DNA from: Perognathus longimembris pacificus
Lineage: Eukaryota > Chordata > Mammalia > Rodentia > Heteromyidae
NCBI RefSeq assembly: GCF_023159225.1
Contig: NC_063175.1
Location: forward strand, 3,622,255 to 3,686,254
Length of the DNA: 64,000 nt
Direction of reading: 5' to 3'
Of this stretch, positions 38,974 through 51,400 are shown piece after piece. A model generated the notes under the pieces. It was not told where the DNA came from and ran no database searches. It was given only the letters and a program-made list of their open reading frames with translations. A program made the translations under genes and the position numbers. Positions within the stretch are counted from its first letter, which is position 1. Every line of letters starts with the position of its first letter.

Positions 38974-41900
38974 TGTGTGCGTGCCAGTCCTGAGGCTTGA
39001 GCTTAGGGCCCAGGTGCTGCACCTGACCTTTTTTTGCTTGAGGATAGCGCTTTACCACTTGACCACAGCTTCATTTCCAGCCCTTTTAAGTTGCTTATTT
39101 GTAAATATGAGATTCAAGGACTTCCCTGCCTGGGCTGGCTTCAAACAATGATCCTCAGATCTCAGCCTCCTGAGTAGCTAGGATTATAGGCATGAGCTAC
39201 CAGTGCCTGGCTGGATGATTTTTTTGTTTTTAAACTAGAGGGTAGTATTCAATACATAAAAAGTGAACTTCATAACTTGTGGACAGGGACTGGAAGAGAA
39301 ACTGGGGGAAAGCAAAAGAATGAGTGACATTGTCCACAAAGAATTGTACTCATTATTTGACTAATGAATGGAATGGGTAACACCTCGATACAACACTTTA
39401 ATAATAACAAAAGTATGTTTAAAAAAACTAGAGGGGTGTGGCAAAATAAAATAGAAGTGAATTAGTTATTGCAGCCAGTCACATGTAATATTGAGCAGCT
39501 GTATGTTTATGATGAAGATTATTGGTTAACTCATCACTCTGATGCCCACATCGTAAACTCCATGGGATGTATCTTTCCTACTCACCCTTCACCATCAGGG
39601 CATGTACTACAAGATGCCTAGTGTTAAGTGCATATACAGAGACTATAAAGCAGACTCATACTCACTAGCCAAAACAAAACAGTCATTTAATGAATTAACT
39701 ATCATTCAATATGCCAGGTACTATGCTAGGTTGTCCATGTGTATACAGAAAAGAGACCACTCCTATTTTGAACAAGAGTCTAAATAATACCCCTGAAGCC
39801 TGGCTTCAGATTGAAGCACCCAGGAGTTAAGCAAACAATCATCAACATTTGTCTAGGCTCAGCCCTAGAGATTCAGACTTCATCAATATGGAATAGAAAG
39901 ACTATCAATATTTTCAAAGTTCATGATACGATTCTAATGCATAGCTCATGTTAAGAACTGCTCTTCTAGTAGACAAAGGAGATTAGTTAGTAAACAGATA
40001 TGATTGCAGATTTCAAAATTAGTCAGTTGAGGGGCTGGGAATATGGCCTAGTGGTAAAGTGTTTGCTTAGCATACTAGTAAAGCCCTAGGTTTGATTCCT
40101 CAGCACCACCTATATAGGAAAGGCCAGAAGTGGCACTGTGGCTCAAGTGGTAGAGTGCTAGCCTTGAGCAAAAAGAAGCCAGGGACAGTGCTCAGGTCCT
40201 GAGTTCAAGCCCCAGGACTGGCAAAAAAAAAAAAAAGTCAGTTGAGCTTATTGTTAAAGAGTCTATTTGGCATCAGAATCCTTCAAGACTTTCAAGAACC
40301 TAGGGCACATATTTGCTTTACCAGGTTCTGGGCTAAGCAATTTTTAGATACTGAGATTACACTGTACCCTCAGTCACTAGGTTCTAAATCTAATGCCAAC
40401 TTGTTATCCCCTCTGGTTATGTATGTTCCTAACTTGCTTTGCTCCTTGTGACCAAGGCTTAACTGTCTTTAACCTAGTTCTTCAGGGAGCCCTGCCTGGT
40501 ATCTGGATTCTTCTTCCCTCACCTGATCCTCCCACTCATGACTCTGTTCTCTGGCAGGAACACCTTTTGCCTGTATCACCAGCCAGTTGACCTCCAGATC
40601 ACCTGCACACCTTAGCAAGTCTTTCTTGTCTCACACCTGACTATGTTCAACTGGCCTCATACCCATCCTAGGCCTGATGCAAACATAGATATGGCTTAAA
40701 AATATCCAATATCAAGGAGAGAATGTCTTTTTTTACATACCAGCAAATGTACGTTAAATATGTTTCTGCTCTATGCATGTAAAGGATTACTTGAGAAAGC
40801 ATACCAGACTGTTATCTGCATCCTCATTACTAAATACCATTAGACTTTGTAGCCGTGGCTGCTTGCGTGTTCTTTGATTTCAAAGGAAACCAATCATCCT
40901 GCCAACCTCAGTGGATTAACTTTCAATCGAATTGAATTACACTTGCATCTTGTTAAATATATTTGTGGTACTCTGTTATGTGATAAACTTTATTTTCTAC
41001 CTAAAATTTTATTAATGTGCCTGAAAGAAGGTGCTTTTAGAAACAGTAGTCTAAATTTCACTCCCCAAATCTTGAAATTAAGAGCATGCCTCTCCTGGCT
41101 CAACTTGTTATTTGATTCTGGTATACAAGCAGTGAGTAAAAACAATATATTGATATTTAATAAGGTTAGGAAATATGTGCAATTTTAGGATCTTTTTTTG
41201 TTTTTTACTCAAGGAACTTGCAACCTTGATGCCTAGTTTATAGACTATGGGGACTAGTTTATGGCTATGGGGACTATTTTATGAACATCAGTGCTAGCTC
41301 TCATGATACCATGTTGTAAGCCCTGGCATTTCCAGTAGATGGTGAAGCCAGTGTGGGATTGATGCTACATTACTCCCAGCATGCACTCAGCACATGACAT
41401 ATACACAAAACTCATAAACATATACTCATAAACTCATGCAAGAATGAAGGTGCCTTCTGCTTAAAAGGCAAGTCCAAATATTGCTGGAGTTATGGTGATG
41501 GAGCACAGAAGGCATTTTGACTTTACATGCCTGGGATGGATCTTTTCCTAAGCCATGGGCCAGTTATTCTGAGTTGGTTAAAACAGTGCTATCTAGTGTA
41601 TCCATATGTTCTGCTGTTGCTTGAATTATAGTCTAGGATTGGAAAGGCCATAAAATGACTTTTTGTGCCTTATTCCAGTGAAGAAAAAGCTCTTACTCAA
41701 AAGGACATAAGGAGATCCTTCCCTGGTGGCCAAATGCCCCTTTGATGACTTTGTTAAGGTCATACATGGCCACCAGCCATTCTGAGGCTACTAATGAGAA
41801 AATAGGAAGTTTTCATTCCTTCAGTTAATCCAAGCTTACTCATAGCAATATAAATGTTTTCATGAAGGCAGAAAATGCACTGGGTCTTCTCACATGTCCA

Positions 41901-44900
41901 TTCTGTATCTTTAATATCTTTAACAATGGAAGGGTCTGATTTCTTTTTTTTTTAACAGAACTAAGGAGACTATTTTTTTTCAAATTTTTATTATCAAACT
42001 GATGTACAGAGAGGTTACAGTTTCATATGTTAGGCATTGGATATATTTCTTGTACTGTTTGCTACCTTGTCCCTCATACCCCCCCTCCTCCCCCTTTCCC
42101 CCCCCCCCCCCCACTTTACGGGTCTGAGTTCTATCAGAGCACATATATCGGTGTCTTTGTGTGTTACCTTATGAAAAGACAAACAGTCGCTCACAGGTTA
42201 GGAGCTTCCTATGTTTACATTTCACTCATCAAAAAAAAAAAAGAGATCATGGCATTTATTTTAGTTCTTTATTTCATTTCTGAAAATAGGGACAGATTAA
42301 GGTAAAATTCCCTAGACTAGAATAAAGATTTTTTTTAAAAAACAGTCATTTCTTTTATGTAACTTCAATGAACTAAAACATGTAACTTTAAAAATGGTAC
42401 AGGTTGAATGATTGAAAGTTATTTATTATGTCCTGATCTGCAACTCTATGGACAAAGAACACTGCAAACTTTGTTCTTATGATAAAGGAGATGCTGTCTT
42501 CTCTAATCCAACCATAGCATCTTTTGAATCTAGCAAGTGAAGGCAGTATTAGTTATGGGTCAGTAAACTCTGGTTTGTAGGCTGAATCTGAACTGCTACT
42601 TCTGGGTATGGCCCACAAGCCAAGAATGGTTTCTATATTTTTAAATAGTTGAAAAAATATTTCAAGATATGGAAAAATTCCAAAATTGTAAAGCATGTAA
42701 TTTATGGTATTGTTAGAGTGTAATGCATATAATAAAGTTTTTTTTTTATTGGAACACAGCCAGGCTTGTTGGCTTCTATCTTGTCTATAGTTGCTTTTGT
42801 GCTACAGAAAGGCTAAGTAGCTAAGAGAAGATCCATATGGCTGTAAAGTTAAAAACCTCTACTATCCAGCCCTTTACTAGGAAGTTGAACTTAACAGCTA
42901 TAATCACCTATATCTACATTTATTTAGGAACTGAACCTGTTAAACTGTTCTAGCTTTCCCCCATGATTGGAAAATACTTTCTAGGACTTACTGGCCAGGA
43001 CATATTAAGAAATATTTCCCAGAATGTATCTTTACATGAGTTGAGCCAGAAAGCATGTTTTGACCCAGAATTTTCCTGTTTTTCAGCAACAGAATCTGAA
43101 CAGTCCCTAAACCACTTCTAGCCTGGCTCATACTGGTTCCCAGGTGCCTTTGAAGGACTAAGTGATTGTCATGTGCTAAAGTCATACTTACCAATTACTC
43201 ACATGACACAAGATGCTTTTGAGAATCAGAGAAAGCACCAAAAGGTAGGCTAAATGTGGCTGGGAATATGGCCTAGTGGCAAGAGTGCTTGCCTCATATA
43301 CATGAAGCCCTGGGTTCGATTCCCTAGCACCACATATACAGAAAACGGCCAGAAGTGGCGCTGTGGCCCAAGTGGCAGAGTGAACAAAAAGAAGCCAGGG
43401 ACAGTGCTCAGGCCCTGAGTTGAAGGCCCAGGACTGGCAAAAAAAAAAAAAAAAAAAAAAAAAGTAGGCTAAATGTTATATCAGTATCTTACACAGATGA
43501 GATAAACCTTTTTCTTTGTGCTGCTGAGATTCAAACCTAGGTTCTATACATGTTAGGTCAGTGCTTTACCACTGAGCGACCTCATGAGACAGAGAGGAGC
43601 CGTAATGAAGAAGTAATCACCCACCTGGACGTGTTTCCGCCACCACAGGGCCAGCAAGGTCGGAAGGCTTCCCAACACCGGCCTGGTTGATGGCTCGGAC
43701 ACGAAAAACATAGCTGATGCCCTCCTTGAGGCCGTCCACCTGGAGGAATTAGGTGTGGAAACAAGAGTTTTATGTTACTCAAGCAGGTGTGTACTTTCTC
43801 TGTAATAGCAATTAATCACATAACACCAAGGATGTAGGACTTTTGCTACAGAGTAGATTCTGTCTGTGAGTAGTTCGCTGGCTTTAAACCATTATCTCTC
43901 TGGAGCAGGTGTCTATTCAAGAGGAGTTTATCAGATATCTTCAAGTTTTATATTCTACATGCTTCAATGGCTTTCAACATCAGAAATAGACTACGTATCT
44001 TTTAAATGAGTTAGGTACCTTATTCTTTGGTTTCTTCAGTCAAAAAGCCAAAACAAAGTGTTCACAGTAGCATACATGCTGCTTTGCTCCTTTGATCTTT
44101 TTGAGATATTCTAAGAATAATTTCAGGTGAAATTCTTGGCAAGAGAGAAGAATTAAAACCATTCTAAAACACTCAAACAAAACAAACACTGTCACTGTAA
44201 TATGAAGATACTTTCCTAGACAAGATACTAACATACTTGGGAATTTATGTCATTTGGCCAATAATCAAAGTGTGTTAAAATTCTACATCCTCAAGTTTTT
44301 AATCATCAAGATATTTTCTGTGGGGCTAGGGGTATACCTCAAATTGTAGAGTACTTGCCTAGCAAGCATAAAGCCCTGGGTTTAATGACTAGTAGCACAC
44401 ACAAAAAAATGTGAAGAACCTACTTCATGCATTGCCACACACACATACACTCACACACACACACACACACACACACAGCATAATCCTCTCCCCACGGCTA
44501 TGATGGAGATCAATATCCAACATCTGAATTAAATCATACAGTGCTAGAATACTTTCTTCAATTAATTGAAGCTTTTAGGACCAAGCATTCAAACCAACTA
44601 TGCAGTAAGTTGTTAGGTTTTAACCCATTTGGTATATATTATATTGGTGACAATTTCTATTTCTGTAGTGATGCCTTTCATTACAACAAATAGATTTTTA
44701 AAAATGAATTTCCATCTGCAAGTGAACTTGAACTTAGCCACAAGCTAAATGCTTAAGATTTTTTTTATGTATTTCAGATTTTGTTTAGAAATAATACCAG
44801 TGAGACATTGATTTCAAAAAAGGAGCAGAAGTATTTCCTTGTTGTGATAAGAATGGACTGATTATCAGGTGGCTGACCCATCTACACCTACCACACAGGT

Positions 44901-47900
44901 GATGTGTGCCTGCGAGTCAGGTTTCCATAACACAGGAAGAAAATCTGCATTCTTGTGTCTAGTTACTGATGTGACAGGCACACACTTCCTTTCTCACATT
45001 ACTTAGAGGACAAAGGCCAATGGCCTCAACAGTGCCACAAATACACGTAGTCTATGGATAGTTATTCTCCTTCCCTTGGGTTGCTTTCGTTCCCACACTT
45101 TCAAAAGAACTTGCTTTCCTTTGCCTCTCAATCCATGGCCCCCACCCTTCCAACTACTCCCTTCTCATCACCTCGGCATGGCTCACCAGGCTGCACTTGT
45201 CACTATAAAAGGATGTATGTATGGCTAAATTCTTTCTGTGTGAGTGCAGTGTGTATTTTTCTGAATGACTGCAGGGCAGTCATGCCTCACTGTTATTGAG
45301 GTCATCTTCCTCAACAGTGAGGTCCTTTAGTGGATTTGGGGTCTTCAGGGGCTGTCAACAACAAGGGAGAACAATCTTTTGAGGTTTCCATATAGCATAA
45401 GTGAGACTTTAGTACAACAACCGTTGGGGTCAGAGGCAGGCACTGGTTCAGTTCTAGGGGAACCTTGGGCGTAGTGACATGGTTCAAGGAGAGGCTCAGG
45501 TCAAAAATGCAGGGAACCCATCCCACTGATCCCGAAAGCTTGGGCAAGCACAGCAAGCATGAAGAAATATGGGAACTGCGTTAGGGTGTGGTATGATTCC
45601 AAGGAAGCCACATTTACAGGTATATGGATGCAAACTCTTTAAAAATAGAACCCTCAAAACAAAACAAAAAAAAATAGAACCCTCAAGGAAAAGATCACTT
45701 TCAGAAACAACTTGGGGTATGGAAGAAAACAATGTCATTTTTGAAGGATGGTAATGAACAGGTAACTTTTAAGACTATGAGGGAAACAAAGCAGGAAAGG
45801 ATGAAGATGAAGGAGTTAGTAGATGTTTTCAAAGCTTGAATAAGGAATTTAGGTGAAAAATCTCTGAATTGTTTCAAGCACCAAAAAAGTTCTACTACCA
45901 AGGGAAACCTTACCAGGAGCCAATACATTAAACAGACCAAGCAGAGACACTCTGTTCTTGCCAGCTTTAAAGTTAATATTAGTAGAGCATTTTTCCTTTT
46001 TTTTTTTTTTCAGTAGTGCTTGCTGGGCTTGCTTGCTTTGCGGGTGCTCCACCATTTGAGCACAACTCCAGCTCACTTCTCCTTTTGTAGAGGAAGAAAG
46101 CAAGTTCTAGATCTCAGAGCAGCCCCCTACCTTCAGGTACTTGTTTTGAATGGCTGCTTTATTGAGTCCTCGCCACTGGTCATCTTTGCCACTGGTTTCC
46201 TTCAAGTCCACAAAGTAACCAGTGACCGGAGTGCGCCCAGTGTAGACTGGAGGCTTCCACTGGAGAACCAGGGAGTTCTTCCTGACCTCACTGTATTGAA
46301 GACTATGCGGGGGTCCTGGGAGAAACAAGACAGAAAGACAGAGAGATACAGGATGCGGGGGGGGGGGGGGGGTTTAGAGACAGAGAGATGTGAGAATTCA
46401 ATTTATTGAAATTATGATAGAGACAAGAAAAGAAATTCATAGCCATGTTTAAAGATCTTAACATCTGCATCTGATGCTGGCACTTAAAAAAAAAAATCTA
46501 GCTTCGGGCTGGGGATATGGCCTAGTGGCAAGAGTGCCTGCCTCATATACATGAGGCCCTGGGTTCAATTCCCCAGCACCACATATACAGAAAATGGCCA
46601 GAAGTGGCGCTGTGGCTCAAGTGGCAGAGTGCTAGCCTTGAGCAAAAAGAAGCAAGGGACAGTGCTCGGGCCCTGAGTCCAAGCCCCAGGACTGGCCAAA
46701 AAAAAAAAAAAAAAAAAAATCTAGTTTCTTATGAAAATAAGTAAGTTGGGGTTGTTTCTCATCCAGTTTTCACCAAAATTTAAGAAATATATATTGATCT
46801 CATGGGCCCTGAATTTGTACTAAATACTAGGAAGTGCTTTACAGTCACTGATCTCAGTCTTAGCTAGGAAAATTAATAACCTCCCAGAAGCCAAGGGTGT
46901 TGATAACCTTCTAAAGGGAGAATGTCAGGATGGGCCCTGTATTCTCTCTGAATTCTTGGAAGAATCTAAGTTATTTACGTGTCACCTGTACCTTTATGGG
47001 ACTATTAGCTGTTCATTCAGATAGGGTTATTTTTTTCCCCTCTTTTCAAATAATAACTGATTATTAACTAAGCAATCAAAACCACCCAAAATGACTCACA
47101 GTTGCCTAAAGCAACTAGAACACAGACTTGACCATGCTGCATTTTAAAATTTTGCAATTGATAGTTCAATATTTGTTTCACCATTAATTTTGATTTAACT
47201 ATTTCAAATATACGTCATTCTTATCTTCTGATGTCTTGTATTTAAATATACTTAAATGTTATTACCAAATACCTGGCCCTAGTGTGGCATGTTCTGATTG
47301 CCCAATGACCATGATCTTGTGTCCTTAAAACTCAGCGAGGTAGCCAAATAGACAGCATTGGCCTATCCACAGAAGATGAACTAGGTTCTATGGTATCCTG
47401 GAAAAGAAGAGTTCACACACAGTCCTAGTTTTGCTACTTCTACTTGTGGGCACTTCATGTGTCATTTAAGCTGAGTTCAGTTTCTTCATCTGTACAATGC
47501 AGTGGAGACAAAACCTTCTTGCTCTCTTCTATAAGAACTCTCTTAACCCTGGCTAGCCCAGACCTACTCAGCAAGTCAAAGATGCATCTGAGAGGCTAGG
47601 TGGTCATTCATTTCTTCTCTTGAGCATTCAATTTTGCAACTTCTTTGGTAACATCATTTTCTATTACAATACTTTCTACATATCTGCTCAGAAAGTCTAA
47701 GTCGTTAGTCTCTCTCACTTAACTCTATTCGGGAATTAAAAAATTCGAAAGCATCCATTTGTGCAAGTTGTGGGAAAAGCGTAAGAAATATCTACTGGCC
47801 CCTTCATATTGACTGAAGCTGAATGAGCTCTTGAATCCTCAATTCTCTTGTTTATTTTTGGTGATACTGGGGTTTGAACTCAGGGCCTTGCATTTGCCTA

Positions 47901-48363
47901 GCAAATACAAGCAATTGCTCTACCACTTGAATCACAACTACCTTTTGTATGTTTTTATTCACAGTGGGCAGAGAAGCAACGCATGTCAGTGTTCTCTGAG
48001 TGAAGGTAACATTGTGGTTTTTATGTAGGGTTTCAAGTAAGGAAAGGGTAGCAGGAGGTCAAGACAGCTCTCCACCAGGGATTTTGTAGAGTGACCTGGG
48101 AAACTCATGTGGTCTGTGGTGGTGCAATGGTGGTTGATAGATAAACTGAATATAAAACCAGGAAGGAGAACTCAAGTCATCCTGAAAGCAGTTAGGTCTC
48201 AGAGTCAGTCCCATCAAGGCAAAATAAAATAATTCTCTACATACAGTGAAAATACTAGTTTGAGTGTTACAACTCTAAAAGAAGTGTTAAGCCTAGGTAA
48301 GATTTCCTGCCTATTTTATATTTTCTTCTTTGTCTCCTCAACAATTTCCATGACAATTCCAAA

Positions 48364-48439
<76 letters not shown>

Positions 48440-51400
48440 GGGAGTAATAAAAAGAGGGAGGGGAAGGAGAGAGGCCAGACTTACATCCCTGGCTGCTCTG
48501 ATAAACCCATCAATGTGATATTATGAAAAGCTGGAAAGCAGTAGAGGACTGATAAGATTTGATAAAAAAAAAATCTTCAGGGCAGTGAGAGAATGAATAA
48601 CAACCTTAAGACATTTTTGAGAAATTTTGCAGTGAAGCACGAATTGGATGCCCTTTAGTAGCCTTTAAGATCCAAAATCAAAGTTTGGAACTCACTTTAA
48701 AGACTCATTTGGCACTCAAATTGGCACTCTTGACAAACTGAACAAAGGAGACTCTGGGAATTATTTTGGAACATGGCATAAAGCATTAATTGTTAGTTCT
48801 ATATTGTGATGTGTTAGTATTATCATAAAAATATTTTAGGTAAGCATGATGGACCAAGGGAATTCTTTTGTCTTCAGTGTTGTCTGTTTAATACTTTCAT
48901 GGAGTTAAGTTGTAGGTTCTGCTGGAAGAAACTCCAAGCACAATACTGAGACATGATGTCCATGGTTTCCACGGTTTACCTGGAACAGCGATGGTCCACT
49001 CTTCACACTTGAAGCATTTGCTGACTGCAGAGGGCGCCCCCAGCCCTGCGATGTTCATGGCTGACACTTGGAACTGATATACCACGTTCTCCTTCAAGTC
49101 ACTGATCTGCAACATCAACATCACAGGTAATGGATGCTTCAGAACCATGCTTTCTAGCTTAACATTGTATGGACTTCCTGTGTTGGACATACTCTATGGT
49201 GACCTTGTGTTACTATGCTGTTTTACATTTTATTTATTTACCTCTTGTGTTAGGTATAGTCACCCTCCCTAGGGTGCAGGTGAACCCATGACTTTCTTAT
49301 AGTCCAAAGAACAGGGCAAGCGTCTTGGGATGTCAGTTTATGACTAAGCTACATCATATGTCAAAGGAAAAAGAATATTACAAATACAATTCAGTTCTTA
49401 ATTAGTTGATAAGAGGTTGATCAAAAGGAAGCGCTAAGGAAGTGGCTCAGTGGTACAACACTTGTCTGACAATGCATGCGGCCTTAGGTCAATCCTGAAT
49501 GAGCTTGATGTAGCCAGTGAACTCTTGAAGTGGGGCTTGCACCCTTCCTGAAGAACAGCACTGCCCTGGTGGCCTTGCAGAAGAAAATGCCACTTGTTCA
49601 CTGTCCAGCCATTGGTATTTGAAGAATGGGAGCTCTGAGTTGAAGGCCCCAGGCTTACAGCTGCAAAGGACAGAATTCTGCCCGTGACCTGCAGAAGAGG
49701 GGGGACGCAGAGCTCCGAGCTACGGAGGAAACTGTAGCCAGTGAGCACCTCGCGTCTGTCAGGTTCCAGGCAGAGGGCCCAACTAAGCCATTCCTGGCCT
49801 CCTTGCTCCCGGACACTGACTAGAAGAAGCCGTTGTTCTAAACCACAACACTTGTGGCAATTTTTTATGTATCTGTGGAGCACTAGTATGTATGCGAATG
49901 AAGAGTGAGTTTACAATATTGAAATTCTCACAATGTTTCTGCTCTTCACTGTGTGACCTATTTTCTATATCCCTTGGTGAAGATTGGGCTGTTATGAAGC
50001 AACATGCTTTTTTTTTTTTTTAAAGGAAAAGTGAATTAAGAAAAAAAAATGGATGTAATTAACAGAAAAGCAGAAGAAAACAAAATTTGTAAACTGATAG
50101 AAAATTTGCAATTGACTACAGTGCAAGAATATGCAAGATGGGAAAGAAGAAGAATGGTTAGTAGGAATGGAAGAGAGACCGACAAAGTCAAACAAATGTT
50201 TATTCAGTGTGGAGAAATAAAGAGAGAAAATTGGTAGCAACAATATTTTAGAAAATAAAAGAATTTTCTAAAGAGATCTTGAAAAACTCAAACTGAAAAA
50301 TTAAAAACTGCCTTCCTCCCACCACATTTCTAGGCGATACATTTTTCAAACTACGAATATCTGTAGCTCACAAAAGATAAAGTAAGCATATTAAAAACTG
50401 TCTAAAAATAGACAGTTGCCAGCAAATAAGCAAATAGACTGAGTTGATACATCAGTGAAATGAGCCAGAATGTAATTCAATTACATTTTCAAAGCACAAG
50501 ATAAAATAAGTACCATTGTGGAAAGTTTTATCCAGAAAAAAGTATTTCGTGGAGAACAAATAAAAATAAAGATATTTTCAGATAAGCAAAAATAAAACAG
50601 TTTGCCCTCTGAATATTCCCATTAAAGGAAAATCTAGAATATTTATTTAGGGAAAAGGGAAAATAATTTTAGATGTAAGGCCAAAAGTGAAGAAATGAAG
50701 GCAAATTAAAATGGGAAATATCTTGGTAAATCTAAACAAGCATCTTTACAAGGCAGTAGTTACAATGTTAAAAAAAAAAAGGATATAAGACACACATATA
50801 TGAGAACATACAATTTGGGTAGAGAGTAAATAAAGTATTCTAAGGCCTTTCTGTTTATGAGACAAGGAAAACAAGGAATAACCTCAATTACTAAGTGTGT
50901 TCAGCTGCTGAAACAGAGGAAACCCCTGAGAATCTGTACCCTCTAAGGAAGTATAGATGGAATTGGAATGATTTCTTTAAAAAAAAAAAACTATTCAGTA
51001 CCATTCAAGAAAGAAGACAAAACATCTAACAGAAAAATATAAAGGACAAAATAAAATGATTGTTTTTTAAAATTCTGCAAAAACCAGCCATGCGCCAGTG
51101 GCTCATATCTGTAATCCTAGCTACTCATGAGGTTGAGATCTGAGGATGGCAGTTTGAAGCCAGCCCAGGCAGGAAAGTCCATGAGACTCTGATCTCCAAT
51201 TAATCACAGAAAAAGCCAGAAGTGGTAGTGTGGCTCAAGTGGTAAAAAGTGCTAGCTTTGAGCACAAGAAGTTCAAGGTCTGTGCCTACGCCCAGAGTTC
51301 AAGCCAAAAAAAAAAAAAAAAAAAAAGGAATAAAGAAAAATATGCAAAAAACTTAAACACTCCTAAATGACAAAGACTGTCAGGTAGGCCAAAAAATAAC

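Larger units (their letters stand above)
31605..43624 (-). other. MYOM1 intron, 12 kb, longest in the window
   Basis: It separates the Fn3 block from the Ig string. It is a retroelement sink: seven IDL-Geo type SINEs or fragments, at least six 7SL-Geo SINEs, three L1 3' ends, L2, MER5-like and hAT-like ancient elements, and several microsatellites. 31740-32580, 34840-35880, 36160-36830, 37720-38170 and 40250-41940 are unassigned. The phase of the flanking exons requires no extra exon here. Confidence 0.85.
43740..46130 (-). other. MYOM1 intron, 2.4 kb
   Basis: It contains an ID-like monomer (44322-44406) followed by a CA microsatellite and an ID-like monomer on the minus strand at 46003-46075. 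43800-44300 and 44480-46000 show nothing recognised. Confidence 0.83.
46316..48979 (-). other. MYOM1 intron, 2.7 kb
   Basis: It has a G16 run close to the acceptor of exon 46131-46315, an IDL-Geo SINE (46505-46714), a MIR-like stretch (47425-47520), an ID fragment (47850-47950) and a long GA microsatellite. 46740-47420 and 48440-48970 are unassigned. Confidence 0.84.

Noticed and set aside
45054..45940. Cluster of open frames as a candidate small gene
   Set aside because: The frames are short and overlap on both strands. I found no domain, promoter, polyadenylation context or codon-bias sign.
48260..48526. An open frame with a long Arg-Glu repeat
   Set aside because: It is the translation of the (GA)n microsatellite.
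49434..49883. A 149-codon open frame on the minus strand
   Set aside because: No recognisable domain and no splice context. The region contains an ID-like SINE piece and probably an old LTR end.
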